Under the pieces are notes generated by a model. It had not been told where the DNA came from. It saw only the letters and a list, made by a program, of their open reading frames with translations, and did no database searches. Shown here piece after piece: positions 9,299 to 17,956 of a stretch of 64,000 bases of DNA. The DNA comes from Solobacterium sp. UBA3691 (GTDB lineage: Bacteria > Bacillota_I > Bacilli_A > Erysipelotrichales > Erysipelotrichaceae): contig DFIS01000055.1 in assembly GCA_002372175.1 (NCBI GenBank), forward strand, positions 62,001-126,000, in the 5' to 3' direction. The position numbers were made by a program, and so were the translations under genes. How positions within the stretch are numbered: position 1 is the first letter of the stretch; every line of letters begins with the position of its first letter.

Positions 9299-10444
9299 AT
9301 GAAGCCTTTACGGATCCTGTTATTACTTTTGATAGGTACACTGCTTGGTATTTTCATCATCTTTTCGGCCGCACTCGTCGCCGGCGGTGTTTCCTCACTG
9401 CCGAGCGGTAAACTGCCGTTTTTTCTTACCTATACAGGTTTGATCCTGTTGTTTCTTCTGGCTTATGAAGTACAGCTGATCATTCACGAAAGCGGACATC
9501 TGCTGTTTGGTCTTCTGACCGGTTATTCATTTTCTTCGTTCCGCATCGGTACGACAATGTTTCTGAAAGAAAACGGGAAGCTCGTGAAGAAGAAATTACA
9601 GATCAGCGGTACCGGCGGACAGTGCCTGATGGTACCTCCGGATACAGAGAATCCTCCGTTTCTGCTGTATAACCTTGGCGGCGTGATCATGAACTTCATC
9701 ACTTCCGCAATCTTCTTTCTGATCTTCATTCTTGTATTTAGATACGGACGCTGGTCGGTCATCTTTCTGTTTCTGACCATGACCGGCATCGTGATCGGTC
9801 TGATGAACGGGATCCCGATCCACACGGAAACACTGGCCAACGACGGGCATAACGCTGTTGTCCTGTGCAGAGACAAAGAGGCAGTGCGTTCACTGGCTGT
9901 ACAGCTGCTGGCGGCGGATGCGATGAACCATGGTATGCGGCTGAAGGATATGCCGGCAGAGTGGTTCACGATGCCAAGTCTTGTCAGGATGCGCAAAAAT
10001 GACATGGTCACGGCACAGGCAGTACTGCGGGAGAACCGGCTGATGGATGCGCACCGCTTCGATGAAGCAGAAGAAGCAATAGAACTGTTACTCGGGAAGG
10101 ATATCCGCATCCATGGGCTGTACAGAAACATGTTACTGCTGGATCAGGCCTTCCTGCGTCTTCTGAAGGATGGCGAACAGGCGGATATCTCTGCTCTGCA
10201 GACAAAGGAGATGTATACGTTCATGGTACAGATGAAGGATTATCCATCCGTACAGCGTACTAACTTTGCGATCTCTCTTCTGCATGACAAAGACACAGAA
10301 AAAGCAGAACGGGCATATCAGAAACTAGTGTCTCTGAAGGATACCCATCCTGCTCTGTCTGAAGTGCTTGGTGAACTGGAGCTCTGTGAATGTGCCCGTG
10401 AAAGGGCAGCGAACACAGATATACCGGAGCACGAAGAAGAATGA
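9299..10444 (+). CDS. M50-like membrane metalloprotease with tetratricopeptide-like tail
   Basis: A 381-residue protein. The N-terminal half is membrane-embedded, with the zinc motif HESGH in the helix QLIIHESGHLLFGL (near residue 66) and a second-ligand region GIPIHTETLANDGHN (near residue 175), as in site-2-type proteases. A further GGVIMNF turn sits between them. The C-terminal 190 residues are helical and soluble, with repeats of the kind seen in TPR proteins (AVLRENRLMDAHRFDEAEEA). Role unknown: intramembrane cleavage of a signalling protein is the usual job of the family. No ribosome site precedes the ATG; a -10 box ends 6 nt upstream. Confidence 0.72.
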   Translation: MKPLRILLLLLIGTLLGIFIIFSAALVAGGVSSLPSGKLPFFLTYTGLILLFLLAYEVQLIIHESGHLLFGLLTGYSFSSFRIGTTMFLKENGKLVKKKLQISGTGGQCLMVPPDTENPPFLLYNLGGVIMNFITSAIFFLIFILVFRYGRWSVIFLFLTMTGIVIGLMNGIPIHTETLANDGHNAVVLCRDKEAVRSLAVQLLAADAMNHGMRLKDMPAEWFTMPSLVRMRKNDMVTAQAVLRENRLMDAHRFDEAEEAIELLLGKDIRIHGLYRNMLLLDQAFLRLLKDGEQADISALQTKEMYTFMVQMKDYPSVQRTNFAISLLHDKDTEKAERAYQKLVSLKDTHPALSEVLGELELCECARERAANTDIPEHEEE

Positions 10445-10446
10445 TG

Positions 10447-10470
10447 ACTGTCCGTACGCGGGCAGTTTCT
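10447..10470 (+). terminator. Intrinsic terminator after the M50-like gene
   Basis: ACTGTCC-GTACGC-GGGCAGT stem followed by TTTCTTATTGTTTC, directly after the stop codon and overlapping the end of the convergent gene. Confidence 0.7.
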
Positions 10471-10811
10471 TATTGTTTCTTCTGTGCAAAGCGTGCGCAC
10501 ATCGTTGAGAGTAACGGTACGAATCTGTTGACGATCATCCCGCCGGCATCGAAGGTACCCGGGGAAGAAGACGTAAACAGCTGTATCAGACTGTACAGCG
10601 CAAGACCGATACTCAGGGCAAACGGTACTTCCTTAAGAAAGGAGTCCGGGAACTTTGATACACAGTACAGCTGTACGGATGCCCAGATACAGGCAGTGAG
10701 AATGGCCTTGATGCTTGCGCTCCAGACGATCCAGGGCTGGATCAGCAGAAGACCGCTGACGACAGCAACGATCAGCCTGATGTCATAGTTGATTGCGGGT
10801 TTGTTTTCCAT
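10470..10811 (-). CDS. Small membrane protein downstream of glyA
   Basis: A 113-residue hydrophobic protein with three or four membrane segments (for instance LIVAVVSGLLLIQPWIVW and FALSIGLALYSLIQLF). I do not recognise a family. The start has AAGGAG at 8-nt spacing. It lies 12 bp after glyA on the same strand and is very probably co-transcribed with it, which by itself says little about function. Confidence 0.65.
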   Translation of the reverse strand: MENKPAINYDIRLIVAVVSGLLLIQPWIVWSASIKAILTACIWASVQLYCVSKFPDSFLKEVPFALSIGLALYSLIQLFTSSSPGTFDAGGMIVNRFVPLLSTMCARFAQKKQ

Positions 10812-10823
10812 CTTTGATACTCC

Positions 10824-12089
10824 TTAATGCAGTGGATATTTCTCTGTCAGTTCTCTGACGATATCAGCCGCTTTCGGCACACCCTCTTCACCTTCTCTGA
10901 TGATCAGAGCGATAGCTTCAGCGATCCTGTCCATGTCTTCCGTACCGAGTCCGCGGGTCGTGACGGCAGGTGTGCCAAGCCGTACACCGCTGGTCACCAT
11001 CGGGCCTCTTGGATCGTTGGGAATACCGTTCTTGTTGGCAGTGATGCCTGCCTGATCCAGCAGTTTCTCGATCTCCTTACCAGTGCGTTCATACCTGCGC
11101 AGATCCACCAGTAACAGATGACAGTCGGTGCCTCCGGAAACCAGATCGATATCTCTGTTCAGGAGTCCGCGGGCAAGTGCCTGGGCATTGTTTACGATAT
11201 TCTGCTGGTAGATGCGGAATTCCTCACTGAGGGCTTCCTTAAAGCATACTGCCTTGGCTGCGATCACATGCATGAGCGGACCGCCCTGGATACCCGGGAA
11301 TACCGCTTTGTCAAAGATGATGTTGCCATTGGCTGCCCGCAGTTCCGGATGCCTTTCCAGTGCTTCCTGTGAGACCAGGATCATCCCGCCGCGGGGACCG
11401 CGCAGGGTCTTGTGCGTTGTCGTCGTCACTACATCGGCATAGGGTAACGGGTCAGGAAACAGCCCGGCTGCCACGAGACCTGCCACATGCGCCATATCGA
11501 CCATCAGGTAAGCACCTGTCAGATCGGCCGTTCTGCGGAAGCGTTCAAAGTTGATCTTCCGCGGGTAGGCACTGGCACCGGCAATGATCAGCTTCGGCTT
11601 ATACTGCAGAGCCAGTCTTTCGACTTCATCATCGTCGATGTATCCGTCACTGTTTACGCCGTAGGATACCGCGTGAAAGTATGTGCCTGAATAGTTGACC
11701 GGACTGCCATGGGTCAGGTGTCCGCCGGCATTCAGATCCATGCCGAGGATCGTATCTCCGGGTTTCAGCAGTGTAAACTCCACGGCCATGTTGGCCTGGG
11801 CTCCGGAGTGAGGCTGGACATTGACATAGGCCGCGTGAAAGAGCTTCTTTGCCCTGTCACGTGCAAGATCTTCGGCTGTATCCACATTCTCACAGCCTCC
11901 GTAATACCGTTTTGCCGGGTATCCTTCCGCATATTTATTGGTCATGATACTGCCCTGAGCTTCCATGACAGCTTCACTGACCCAGTTCTCGGAAGCAATC
12001 AGTTCCAGGTGACTGTTCTGTCTCCGGTATTCTCTGTCGATTGTTTCGGCGATCTCGGGATCGGTCCTGCGCAGTGCATCCATGTTCAT
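10824..12089 (-). CDS. glyA: Serine hydroxymethyltransferase
   Basis: A pyridoxal-phosphate enzyme converting serine and tetrahydrofolate to glycine and 5,10-methylene-THF. Its 421 residues match the normal length. Clear motifs: [20 protein letters not shown] near the N-terminus, [41 protein letters not shown] and the PLP lysine in [15 protein letters not shown]. The start at 12,089 has GGAGG 8 nt upstream; the frame stays open for another 128 codons upstream, but that part has no GlyA similarity and crosses the divergent gene. It is divergent from 5-formyl-THF cyclo-ligase, a functional one-carbon pairing. Confidence 0.95.
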   Translation of the reverse strand: MNMDALRRTDPEIAETIDREYRRQNSHLELIASENWVSEAVMEAQGSIMTNKYAEGYPAKRYYGGCENVDTAEDLARDRAKKLFHAAYVNVQPHSGAQANMAVEFTLLKPGDTILGMDLNAGGHLTHGSPVNYSGTYFHAVSYGVNSDGYIDDDEVERLALQYKPKLIIAGASAYPRKINFERFRRTADLTGAYLMVDMAHVAGLVAAGLFPDPLPYADVVTTTTHKTLRGPRGGMILVSQEALERHPELRAANGNIIFDKAVFPGIQGGPLMHVIAAKAVCFKEALSEEFRIYQQNIVNNAQALARGLLNRDIDLVSGGTDCHLLLVDLRRYERTGKEIEKLLDQAGITANKNGIPNDPRGPMVTSGVRLGTPAVTTRGLGTEDMDRIAEAIALIIREGEEGVPKAADIVRELTEKYPLH

Positions 12090-12164
12090 AGAGTAGTCCT
12101 CCATACTGTATTCATTGTAAAAGAAAATGGCTGTTTCGCATACCACCGCCGACGGTTTTTCGTG

Positions 12165-12170
12165 TATATT
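12165..12170 (+). promoter_or_regulatory. -10 box 6 nt before an ATG (leaderless start)
   Basis: TATATT ends 6 nt before the ATG at 12,177; only a GGG touching the start codon lies between, too close to act as a ribosome site. No clear -35. Confidence 0.5.
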
Positions 12171-12176
12171 ACGGGT

Positions 12177-12716
12177 ATGAACAAAGCCGAACTGCGACAT
12201 ATATGTCAGGCAAAGACAAAGACACTGACGGCAGAATATCTTGCCCGTGCTAACGAGGACATCACTGCCGGAGTGCTCTCTGATCCCGCTTTTATTCATG
12301 CCGAAAAGATCTTCGTCTACATCAGTATGCCCCGTGAGCCCGATACTTCCCGGATCATTCAGGCTGCCTTTGACATGCATAAGCAGGTATATGTGCCGAA
12401 GTGTCTGCCTGAGGGGGAGATGCTGGCGGTGCGGGTATATCCGGATTCTGCGTATGTCACCGGGGCTCTGCATATCCCTGAGCCAGAAGACACGCAGGAG
12501 ACAGTCACTGCCGATGAAGCAGATCTGATCATTGTACCGTGTGTTTCCGCTTCATCTGACGGCAGGCGTCTTGGACATGGCAAGGGGTACTATGACCGAT
12601 ATCTCGGACATACGGATACTATAAAAATGTGTCTGTGCTTCCGGGAACTCCTCTCTGCGGATATCCCGGTGACAGACACCGATGTATACATGGATCAGGT
12701 GATCAGTGAGAAGTAA
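12177..12716 (+). CDS. 5-formyltetrahydrofolate cyclo-ligase
   Basis: Converts 5-formyl-THF to 5,10-methenyl-THF with ATP, returning the stable storage folate to the one-carbon pool; 5-formyl-THF is a side product and inhibitor of GlyA, encoded divergently. Its 179 residues are typical. The basic N-terminus ([13 protein letters not shown]) and the signature [15 protein letters not shown] near residue 125 are diagnostic. The start follows a TATATT at 6 nt without a ribosome site. The 3' end overlaps the convergent YitT gene by 14 bp. Confidence 0.9.
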   Translation: MNKAELRHICQAKTKTLTAEYLARANEDITAGVLSDPAFIHAEKIFVYISMPREPDTSRIIQAAFDMHKQVYVPKCLPEGEMLAVRVYPDSAYVTGALHIPEPEDTQETVTADEADLIIVPCVSASSDGRRLGHGKGYYDRYLGHTDTIKMCLCFRELLSADIPVTDTDVYMDQVISEK

Positions 12717-13557
12717 GCGGTGCCCGCATGCGGTATACACCGGCATAGGCAGCCTGTACATTCTCAATGATATAGAACGCTTCCGGGTCGACAGAGAGGA
12801 TTGCCTGACGTATCCGGGAGAGTTTTTCATATGGCACAACGGTCATGATCGCTTCGATCCTGTCTTTCCGATAACCGGTCACTGCATCAAGACAGGTCAG
12901 ACCCACATCATACTTATCCATCAGTTCCTTCTGCATTTCCTCATACTTCGATGAGAAGATGATGAGTTTCGCTTCATTCTTCTCATACGACAGGACTCTG
13001 TTCAGGACGTAGTTACATACGACGATGACCAGAATACCGTAGATCAGTTCCAGCATACTGCAGTGCATGGCCTGCAGGGAGATCAGACACAATTCAATGA
13101 TACAGATCACAAGTGCAGGTTTGACTCCGGTCAGCTTCTGTGCCAGAAGACCCAGGATATCCAGGCCGCAGGAACTGGCATTATTCCGCAGGACGATACC
13201 GTTGCCGGCCCCAAGCAGTGCCCCGGCCAGGATCGCCGACAGTAACGGATCTGCGTGCAGGGCTGTTAACATCGGATACTTTACCGCAAGACTCAGCAGT
13301 AACGGATATAGAACAACAGACAGGAACGTACGCAGCGCAAACCCCCTGCCAAACGAGATAAACCCGATCACAAACAGGATCACGGTCAGTACCGTTACGG
13401 TGGGAGTGATCTGCACACCGAATACCAGTGATAATAACCTGGCAAGACCGGTAACACCGCTGACCGCAAATCCCTGCGGCAGGATGATCCATCCGACAGC
13501 TACAGCTGCGATCATATTCCCCAGGACAACTGCCCCGTATTCTTTTACTTTCTTCAT
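12703..13557 (-). CDS. YitT-family membrane protein (DUF161 + DUF2179)
   Basis: A 284-residue protein. The first 190 residues form five or six membrane helices with the family patches LPQGFAVSGVTGLARLL and GNGIVLRNNASSCGLDILGLL. The last 90 residues are a soluble alpha/beta DUF2179 domain (from LIIFSSKYEEMQ, with VVPYEKLSRIRQAI). Transport function is suspected for the family but not settled. The start at 13,557 has GGAGG 9 nt upstream; an earlier in-frame ATG at 13,575 has none. Confidence 0.88.
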   Translation of the reverse strand: MKKVKEYGAVVLGNMIAAVAVGWIILPQGFAVSGVTGLARLLSLVFGVQITPTVTVLTVILFVIGFISFGRGFALRTFLSVVLYPLLLSLAVKYPMLTALHADPLLSAILAGALLGAGNGIVLRNNASSCGLDILGLLAQKLTGVKPALVICIIELCLISLQAMHCSMLELIYGILVIVVCNYVLNRVLSYEKNEAKLIIFSSKYEEMQKELMDKYDVGLTCLDAVTGYRKDRIEAIMTVVPYEKLSRIRQAILSVDPEAFYIIENVQAAYAGVYRMRAPLTSH

Positions 13558-13594
13558 ACTCTTTTGCCTCCGCACGATTACTGTAACGGATATC

Positions 13595-13624
13595 TTGACA
13601 GAAGATTGTAGTGCAGGCTACATT
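13595..13624 (+). promoter_or_regulatory. Consensus promoter giving a leaderless transcript
   Basis: TTGACA (13,595-13,600), 18-nt spacer, TACATT (13,619-13,624), then 6 nt to the ATG at 13,631. The -35 is perfect, which makes this the best example of the leaderless arrangement in the window. Confidence 0.75.
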
Positions 13625-13630
13625 TTAAAC

Positions 13631-14263
13631 ATGAGTGTAACGATTCCCGAATCAATGATCCCGCTGTTTGAACAGATCGGTCACCGGCGTATCTATATGC
13701 CCTTGGAAGCCATCTTCCTGCAGCAGGATAAAGCCGACAGTATCTATATCATCAAAAGCGGCAGAGTGCGTGTATACGCGGTCTATGAGAACGGCAAGGA
13801 GATCAACTTTGATGTACTGCGCAGGGGCAGACTTTTCGGTGATGCGTCGTTTCTCGCGCATTCCCAGCGCACCGTGAATATCTCCGCCGTGACCCAGGCC
13901 GAGATCATTACCTGCAGGACAGCTGATGTGCTGGATGCGGCACACATGCACAGAGATGTCATGGAGATCCTGTTTGCGCACATGACTGACACGAACAATG
14001 CTCTGCAGCACATGATCGAACGTCTGACCAACTACGACAGCACACAGAAAACAGCTGACTTTCTTCTGGAACATACATCGCCTGAAGACCCTCAGCTGCC
14101 GTATACACATAACGATATAGCACTCTGTTTAGGCATGCACAGAGTTACCGTATCCCGGATCATGAAGCAGTTCGCGGATGATCATCTGCTTGAATATACC
14201 TACGGACGGATCACAGTACGTGACCGCAGAGGTCTGCAGAAGATCATTCACGATGCCGGCTGA
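13631..14263 (+). CDS. Crp/Fnr-family transcription regulator
   Basis: A 210-residue regulator. Residues 1-120 form the cyclic-nucleotide-type beta-roll (DSIYIIKSGRVRVYAVYENG, LRRGRLFGDASFLAHS), then the long dimer helix, then a winged helix-turn-helix (NDIALCLGMHRVTVSRIMKQ). There is no cysteine cluster for an iron-sulphur centre as in Fnr. The recognition helix keeps the two arginines of Crp (HRVTVSR) but has Val for Glu at the second position. The frame is open far upstream, but the promoter at 13,595 and family alignment fix the start at 13,631. A TGTGA-N6-TCACA site lies upstream of fucO. Confidence 0.88.
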   Translation: MSVTIPESMIPLFEQIGHRRIYMPLEAIFLQQDKADSIYIIKSGRVRVYAVYENGKEINFDVLRRGRLFGDASFLAHSQRTVNISAVTQAEIITCRTADVLDAAHMHRDVMEILFAHMTDTNNALQHMIERLTNYDSTQKTADFLLEHTSPEDPQLPYTHNDIALCLGMHRVTVSRIMKQFADDHLLEYTYGRITVRDRRGLQKIIHDAG

Positions 14264-14870
14264 CAGCTCGCATGATCATATACGCAGAGATACCGCACAC
14301 GATCCCGGCAAGCACATCCCAGGTACTGTGCTGTTTCAGTAACATCGTCGACAGGATCACGACAAAATTATACCCGTACAGAAGATATGTCTTTCCGGAT
14401 CTTCCGAACAGTTCACGCTCAAGCAGAGACATCAGCACAGCATCTGTCACATGAATCGAGGGGAAGACATTTTTATTGTTGTCGGTCAGATACAATAAAC
14501 GCACAAGATCAGAGGTCAGTCCCTGCCCCGGCACCTCGGCAGGCCGCAGATGGATCTCGGACGGACAGACAAAATAGAATAACTGGATCACGGTCATCGC
14601 ACTCCAGACCGTCAGTACAAAGCGCAGGAAAGTATCTCTGTCTCTTTTAAAGTATGTATAGAGAAGAAGACCGGCGATCTCAAATGCCCATCCCGCATAC
14701 GGATAGAGTGCATACGCAAAAAACGGTATCCTGTCATCCAGTGTACTGTGCAGGGTGATCACAGCCGGCAGATCCAGCCACTCCCCGATAAAGTACAGCA
14801 GTATATAGACGATAAACAGGCATACAGCACCGATAAGCGGATAACGTTTCAGTAAACGAATCATTTTCAT
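14244..14870 (-). CDS. PAP2-family phosphatase / inositolphosphotransferase-like membrane protein
   Basis: A 208-residue protein with about six membrane helices and the PAP2 catalytic motifs near the membrane face: NVFPSIHVTDAVL (SxH motif) and LLKQHSTWDVLAG (second His and Asp). Members dephosphorylate phosphatidic acid or undecaprenyl diphosphate, or act as lipid phosphotransferases. A perfect TATAAT (14,884-14,879) lies 8 nt before the ATG and no ribosome site is present. The 3' end overlaps the Crp/Fnr gene by 20 bp. Confidence 0.8.
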   Translation of the reverse strand: MKMIRLLKRYPLIGAVCLFIVYILLYFIGEWLDLPAVITLHSTLDDRIPFFAYALYPYAGWAFEIAGLLLYTYFKRDRDTFLRFVLTVWSAMTVIQLFYFVCPSEIHLRPAEVPGQGLTSDLVRLLYLTDNNKNVFPSIHVTDAVLMSLLERELFGRSGKTYLLYGYNFVVILSTMLLKQHSTWDVLAGIVCGISAYMIMRAVSRHRE

Positions 14871-14878
14871 AAAATATT

Positions 14879-14884
14879 ATTATA
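14879..14884 (-). promoter_or_regulatory. -10 box 8 nt before an ATG (probable leaderless start)
   Basis: TATAAT on the minus strand followed by an AT-only 8-nt stretch and the ATG at 14,870; no purine-rich ribosome site. Confidence 0.5.
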
Positions 14885-14940
14885 TTCAGAAGTGAACAGA
14901 AAAACACGGACAGATTTTCCGAAGTGTCGCATATTTCATG

Positions 14941-14946
14941 TACAAT
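14941..14946 (+). promoter_or_regulatory. -10 box 6 nt before an ATG (leaderless start)
   Basis: TACAAT, then AAAAGT, then the ATG at 14,953. An ATG at 14,938 lies upstream of the -10 and would not be in the transcript. Confidence 0.5.
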
Positions 14947-14952
14947 AAAAGT

Positions 14953-15495
14953 ATGATCAGACTCGTATCCTGGAATTATACAAAGAAAGATCTTGAAGAT
15001 CTCTATGCCCATACCGATCAGACACACTGCCTGGTCGCTTTACCCATTCCCCTGCCTGAGCAGAAGACAGAGCAGTACATGCAGGCCCTGCAGGCAGGTA
15101 CGGTCAACGGGAAGACCTTCCTGTGCTTCGGCATCCTCAGTGATGATACTCTGATCGGTAAGATCGATCTGTTCCGTTCCGATGACATGAGTGCCGAACT
15201 GGATATCGTCATACGCAGGGAATATACCGGACAGGGAAACGGCACCGAAGCGTTACGGCAGCTGCTGTACCGTCTTAACGTTACCGGCTGGTGTTACAGT
15301 ATCCATGCCTATACAGACAGTGAGAACATCCCTGCCGGCAAAGCCTTCCGGAAAGCAGGCTTTCATCCCTCGCGCAGATTCAAAGCAGATGTCGTTACAG
15401 AGCATGAAGGTATCTACAAAATGAAGAATGTACTGGGCATCGAATACTCATATATTCTTGAGAACCTCCCGCAGGAGTACAGACACAGCGCATGA
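14953..15495 (+). CDS. GNAT-family N-acetyltransferase
   Basis: A 180-residue acetyltransferase. DIVIRREYTGQGNGTEALRQ is the CoA-binding loop (QGNGTE), followed by IHAYTDSENIPAGKAFRKAGF, the beta5/alpha4 region in which an Asn and the AGF turn are typical of RimJ/RimL-like enzymes. Acceptor unknown. The start is set by the -10 box 6 nt upstream. Its stop overlaps the next gene's ATG, so the two are translationally coupled. Confidence 0.8.
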   Translation: MIRLVSWNYTKKDLEDLYAHTDQTHCLVALPIPLPEQKTEQYMQALQAGTVNGKTFLCFGILSDDTLIGKIDLFRSDDMSAELDIVIRREYTGQGNGTEALRQLLYRLNVTGWCYSIHAYTDSENIPAGKAFRKAGFHPSRRFKADVVTEHEGIYKMKNVLGIEYSYILENLPQEYRHSA

Positions 15496-15800
15496 TCAGG
15501 AATATATCCTGTACAGACTGCGGCCAGAGCTACACCGTGGAGGAAACCGCAAATACGATGGTATTCTGCCCATCCTGCAGGAAGATGATCTTCCTGACAT
15601 GTGAGGCAGGATACGGACCTGTAACACCCTGTTATCTGTATATCGGAGAGGATCCTGCAGGTTCTGTAGTTATCGAAAACAGTACATATATACTCAAGTC
15701 CCTGTACTTATCCAAGGTCATTCCCCTGCAGCAGAGATATCTGCAGGCACTGTACGAGACACAGGACATCGTTGAGACATACTTAAAAGAGGAAGGATAA
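15492..15800 (+). CDS. Small zinc-ribbon protein
   Basis: A 102-residue protein opening with two CxxC knuckles (CTDCG and CPSCR) about 16 residues apart, a treble-clef-like zinc ribbon, then a strand-rich middle and a helical C-terminus (LQQRYLQALYETQDIVETYL). Family not recognised. It overlaps the upstream acetyltransferase by 4 bp (ATGA), suggesting a joint role. A terminator follows at once. Confidence 0.7.
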   Translation: MIRNISCTDCGQSYTVEETANTMVFCPSCRKMIFLTCEAGYGPVTPCYLYIGEDPAGSVVIENSTYILKSLYLSKVIPLQQRYLQALYETQDIVETYLKEEG

Positions 15801-15811
15801 CCCTTCCTCTT
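15787..15811. terminator. Bidirectional intrinsic terminator
   Basis: AAGAGGAAGG / CCTTCCTCTT, a perfect 10-bp stem with loop ATAAC, between convergent genes; T-rich on both exits. Confidence 0.8.
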
Positions 15812-15814
15812 AAT

Positions 15815-17824
15815 CTATCTGTCCATGAAGAAGTTCTGCTCGATCAGACTGATCTCATTATCCGCCTGCGGCTTGTCTGCCCGCAGGATGATCTCTGCGT
15901 CTTCGGGAGAGCTCACTTCCGTCACACCCTGGGCTTTGTACAGAAGATCCAGATACCTGCGCAGGCTGAAGCTTTCTTCGTTCAGCGGCTGATCAACATA
16001 TCCCTGAATATCCTTGCCAAGATAGACAAGTACTCTGTGTTTCATATCCAGCTTACCGTACAGTAACTGGTTCTTTTCCGTTCTTAACAAATGTGAGAAG
16101 AAGCAGTTTGCCGGATCATACAGCTTCGCACTCTTCTTTACACCGAGCTTACTGACAGCCATCATGCCTGTAAGCACAGTCTCGATCTTACTGAACGGAA
16201 CACCGGTAAAAGAATGGATCCGGAATACTGCCTGTGTCAGTCCGTTTTCTACAGTCTTCTCAAGATCTGCGTCAAGATACTCGGCAGCGTTGGAGTGTGT
16301 CACATCCCCGGACATCACAAGTCCCTTACTCTTGAACTCATCATCCCATCCGACATGTACACGGTTCTCACCCTTCTCATCAGACGCATAGGCATGCAGG
16401 TCGATATCGATCCTTTTCTCGTCATTCCAGTACGTAAAGAAACGTACATACCGTACATCCTCGGGTATCCGGTAAGCCATGCCGGAGCGCATGTATCCGC
16501 CTTCTGCTGACTTGTCAGAAGCTTCCACAAACGAATACGCAAAGCTGTAAGCACCTTCTTCGGTATAGATCTTCTTCCCCTTTAACGGTGTATTCAGACC
16601 GCACAGTGCCGCATACAGCACCTCCGTAAAGATCACTTCCAGGTACCTGTATTCCTTCTCCTTGGCAGCTTCTTCACTGTGCTTGCCGGCAAATCTTCGG
16701 CATACCGTTACCAGTGTCTGGATGCTTAATGCGTCCGCATGCCTGATCAGCACTTCCCCGATCTCTGCCGGTTCTACCCCGTTACGGATCAGATAGGCGC
16801 ACTTGCGCAGTAACTCTCCGGGACGCTCTGCCGCCTTGGAAAGACCTGCCTCAGGGTTCTTCGCCAGTTCCTTCTTCAAGCTGCTTTCCCACGAGTACAG
16901 TTCACCGTCACGCAGCTTGTTTACGCAGTTTCTGTGCTCCTCTGAACGTGAGTAGATATTGTAATCCAGATACTGCAGAACAAGCAGACTCTGTTCTCTT
17001 TTCTTCCGTGACAGGATCAGATTATTCCGCAAGTCACCCGGTGTAAAGCTCTCCAGCAGCTGTACGATCACTCTCTTCTCGGATGTACGCAGATGATAGT
17101 CCTTTCCGGCAATATAATTACGGGCACATGTCAGAACATCACCGGCATTCTGCACGATCTCACGCAGTGCTTCCTTCCTCTCTTCACCCTGCAGGCTCTC
17201 CATCATGACCGCAAAGACCGGGATCAGATTCTCCTTGAAGGATACCTGTACACCCCTGATACATGCCGAATCCTGTATAACAGCTTCTCTGACCAGTTCC
17301 TTCTCCGGTTCCGTAAAACGTTCCCTGCGGGCCATGATACGCCTGTATACATCAGCGTATATACCCTCCGGAGAGATGACCTTCAGTGTCTTTGCCTGCA
17401 GCAGGAGGTCGTCTTTCTCCGTCTTCTCCGTGCTCTCTGCCATATCATTCTCGACCGGCAGCCATCCCTTATGTATATCTACGCCGAGCAGGAACTCCAT
17501 GCCGTACGTACTGAAGTAATGCATGTACTGGTGCAGACGGTATTCTGCCTCTTCCATCTCCATGACGGCTGAAGGGAAATCCGGGTACATTGGTTTCGCC
17601 TTAACTTCCGGCACAAAGCTCTTCACCTTGCTGTAGATCTCGGCACTGCGGTCACCCTGTGCGATCTTCGCAAGACTCTCCGGATCAAAGACATATCCTG
17701 TTTCGGTGATCAGGTTCTCATTCATCGTTACGGCTTTGATCAGAGCTTCATCTGTGATCTTTTCCTGACTGTCTGCCAGCAGGACTTCTCTGAACTCAGT
17801 AAACAGATTCTGTTCAAATGTCAT
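15815..17824 (-). CDS. Large cytoplasmic protein with a TerD-like C-terminal domain
   Basis: A 669-residue protein without signal peptide or membrane helices. The first 400 residues are helix-rich and unrecognised. From about residue 460 it resembles the TerD fold: IDIDLHAYASDEKG, then LVMSGDVTHSNA with the Ser-Gly-Asp turn and acidic residues that bind calcium in TerD, then a region like the second beta-sheet (AVFRIHSFTGVPF). TerD proteins belong to tellurite-resistance and phage-defence-linked stress systems; here no other ter gene is present. The start at 17,824 has GGAGGTG 8 nt upstream; an earlier ATG at 17,881 has no such site. Confidence 0.62.
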   Translation of the reverse strand: MTFEQNLFTEFREVLLADSQEKITDEALIKAVTMNENLITETGYVFDPESLAKIAQGDRSAEIYSKVKSFVPEVKAKPMYPDFPSAVMEMEEAEYRLHQYMHYFSTYGMEFLLGVDIHKGWLPVENDMAESTEKTEKDDLLLQAKTLKVISPEGIYADVYRRIMARRERFTEPEKELVREAVIQDSACIRGVQVSFKENLIPVFAVMMESLQGEERKEALREIVQNAGDVLTCARNYIAGKDYHLRTSEKRVIVQLLESFTPGDLRNNLILSRKKREQSLLVLQYLDYNIYSRSEEHRNCVNKLRDGELYSWESSLKKELAKNPEAGLSKAAERPGELLRKCAYLIRNGVEPAEIGEVLIRHADALSIQTLVTVCRRFAGKHSEEAAKEKEYRYLEVIFTEVLYAALCGLNTPLKGKKIYTEEGAYSFAYSFVEASDKSAEGGYMRSGMAYRIPEDVRYVRFFTYWNDEKRIDIDLHAYASDEKGENRVHVGWDDEFKSKGLVMSGDVTHSNAAEYLDADLEKTVENGLTQAVFRIHSFTGVPFSKIETVLTGMMAVSKLGVKKSAKLYDPANCFFSHLLRTEKNQLLYGKLDMKHRVLVYLGKDIQGYVDQPLNEESFSLRRYLDLLYKAQGVTEVSSPEDAEIILRADKPQADNEISLIEQNFFMDR

Positions 17825-17956
17825 GTTTTCACCTCCGGAGTCAGAAAAAGTGCAGCCATCCATGATCGGTTTGTCTCCCAAGATAGTAAAAGTAGGATCA
17901 TAGTCAGCACTTGCGTGCCACGCTGCACTTCTGTATTTATTATAGCTTCTTATTTC

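Noticed and set aside
12090..12176. Glycine or THF riboswitch upstream of glyA
   Set aside because: Only 87 bp separate glyA from its divergent neighbour and none of the conserved aptamer segments is present.
12093..12473. Extended N-terminus of GlyA reading across the divergent gene
   Set aside because: The GlyA family start and a GGAGG site fix the ATG at 12,089; the extension is antisense to 5-formyl-THF cyclo-ligase.
13067..13630. Extended N-terminus of the Crp/Fnr regulator
   Set aside because: The extension is antisense to the YitT gene and lies upstream of a TTGACA/TACATT promoter that points to 13,631.
15492..15800. Small zinc-ribbon protein as a ribosomal or RNA-polymerase subunit
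   Set aside because: Length and the strand-rich middle fit neither family; left as unknown.
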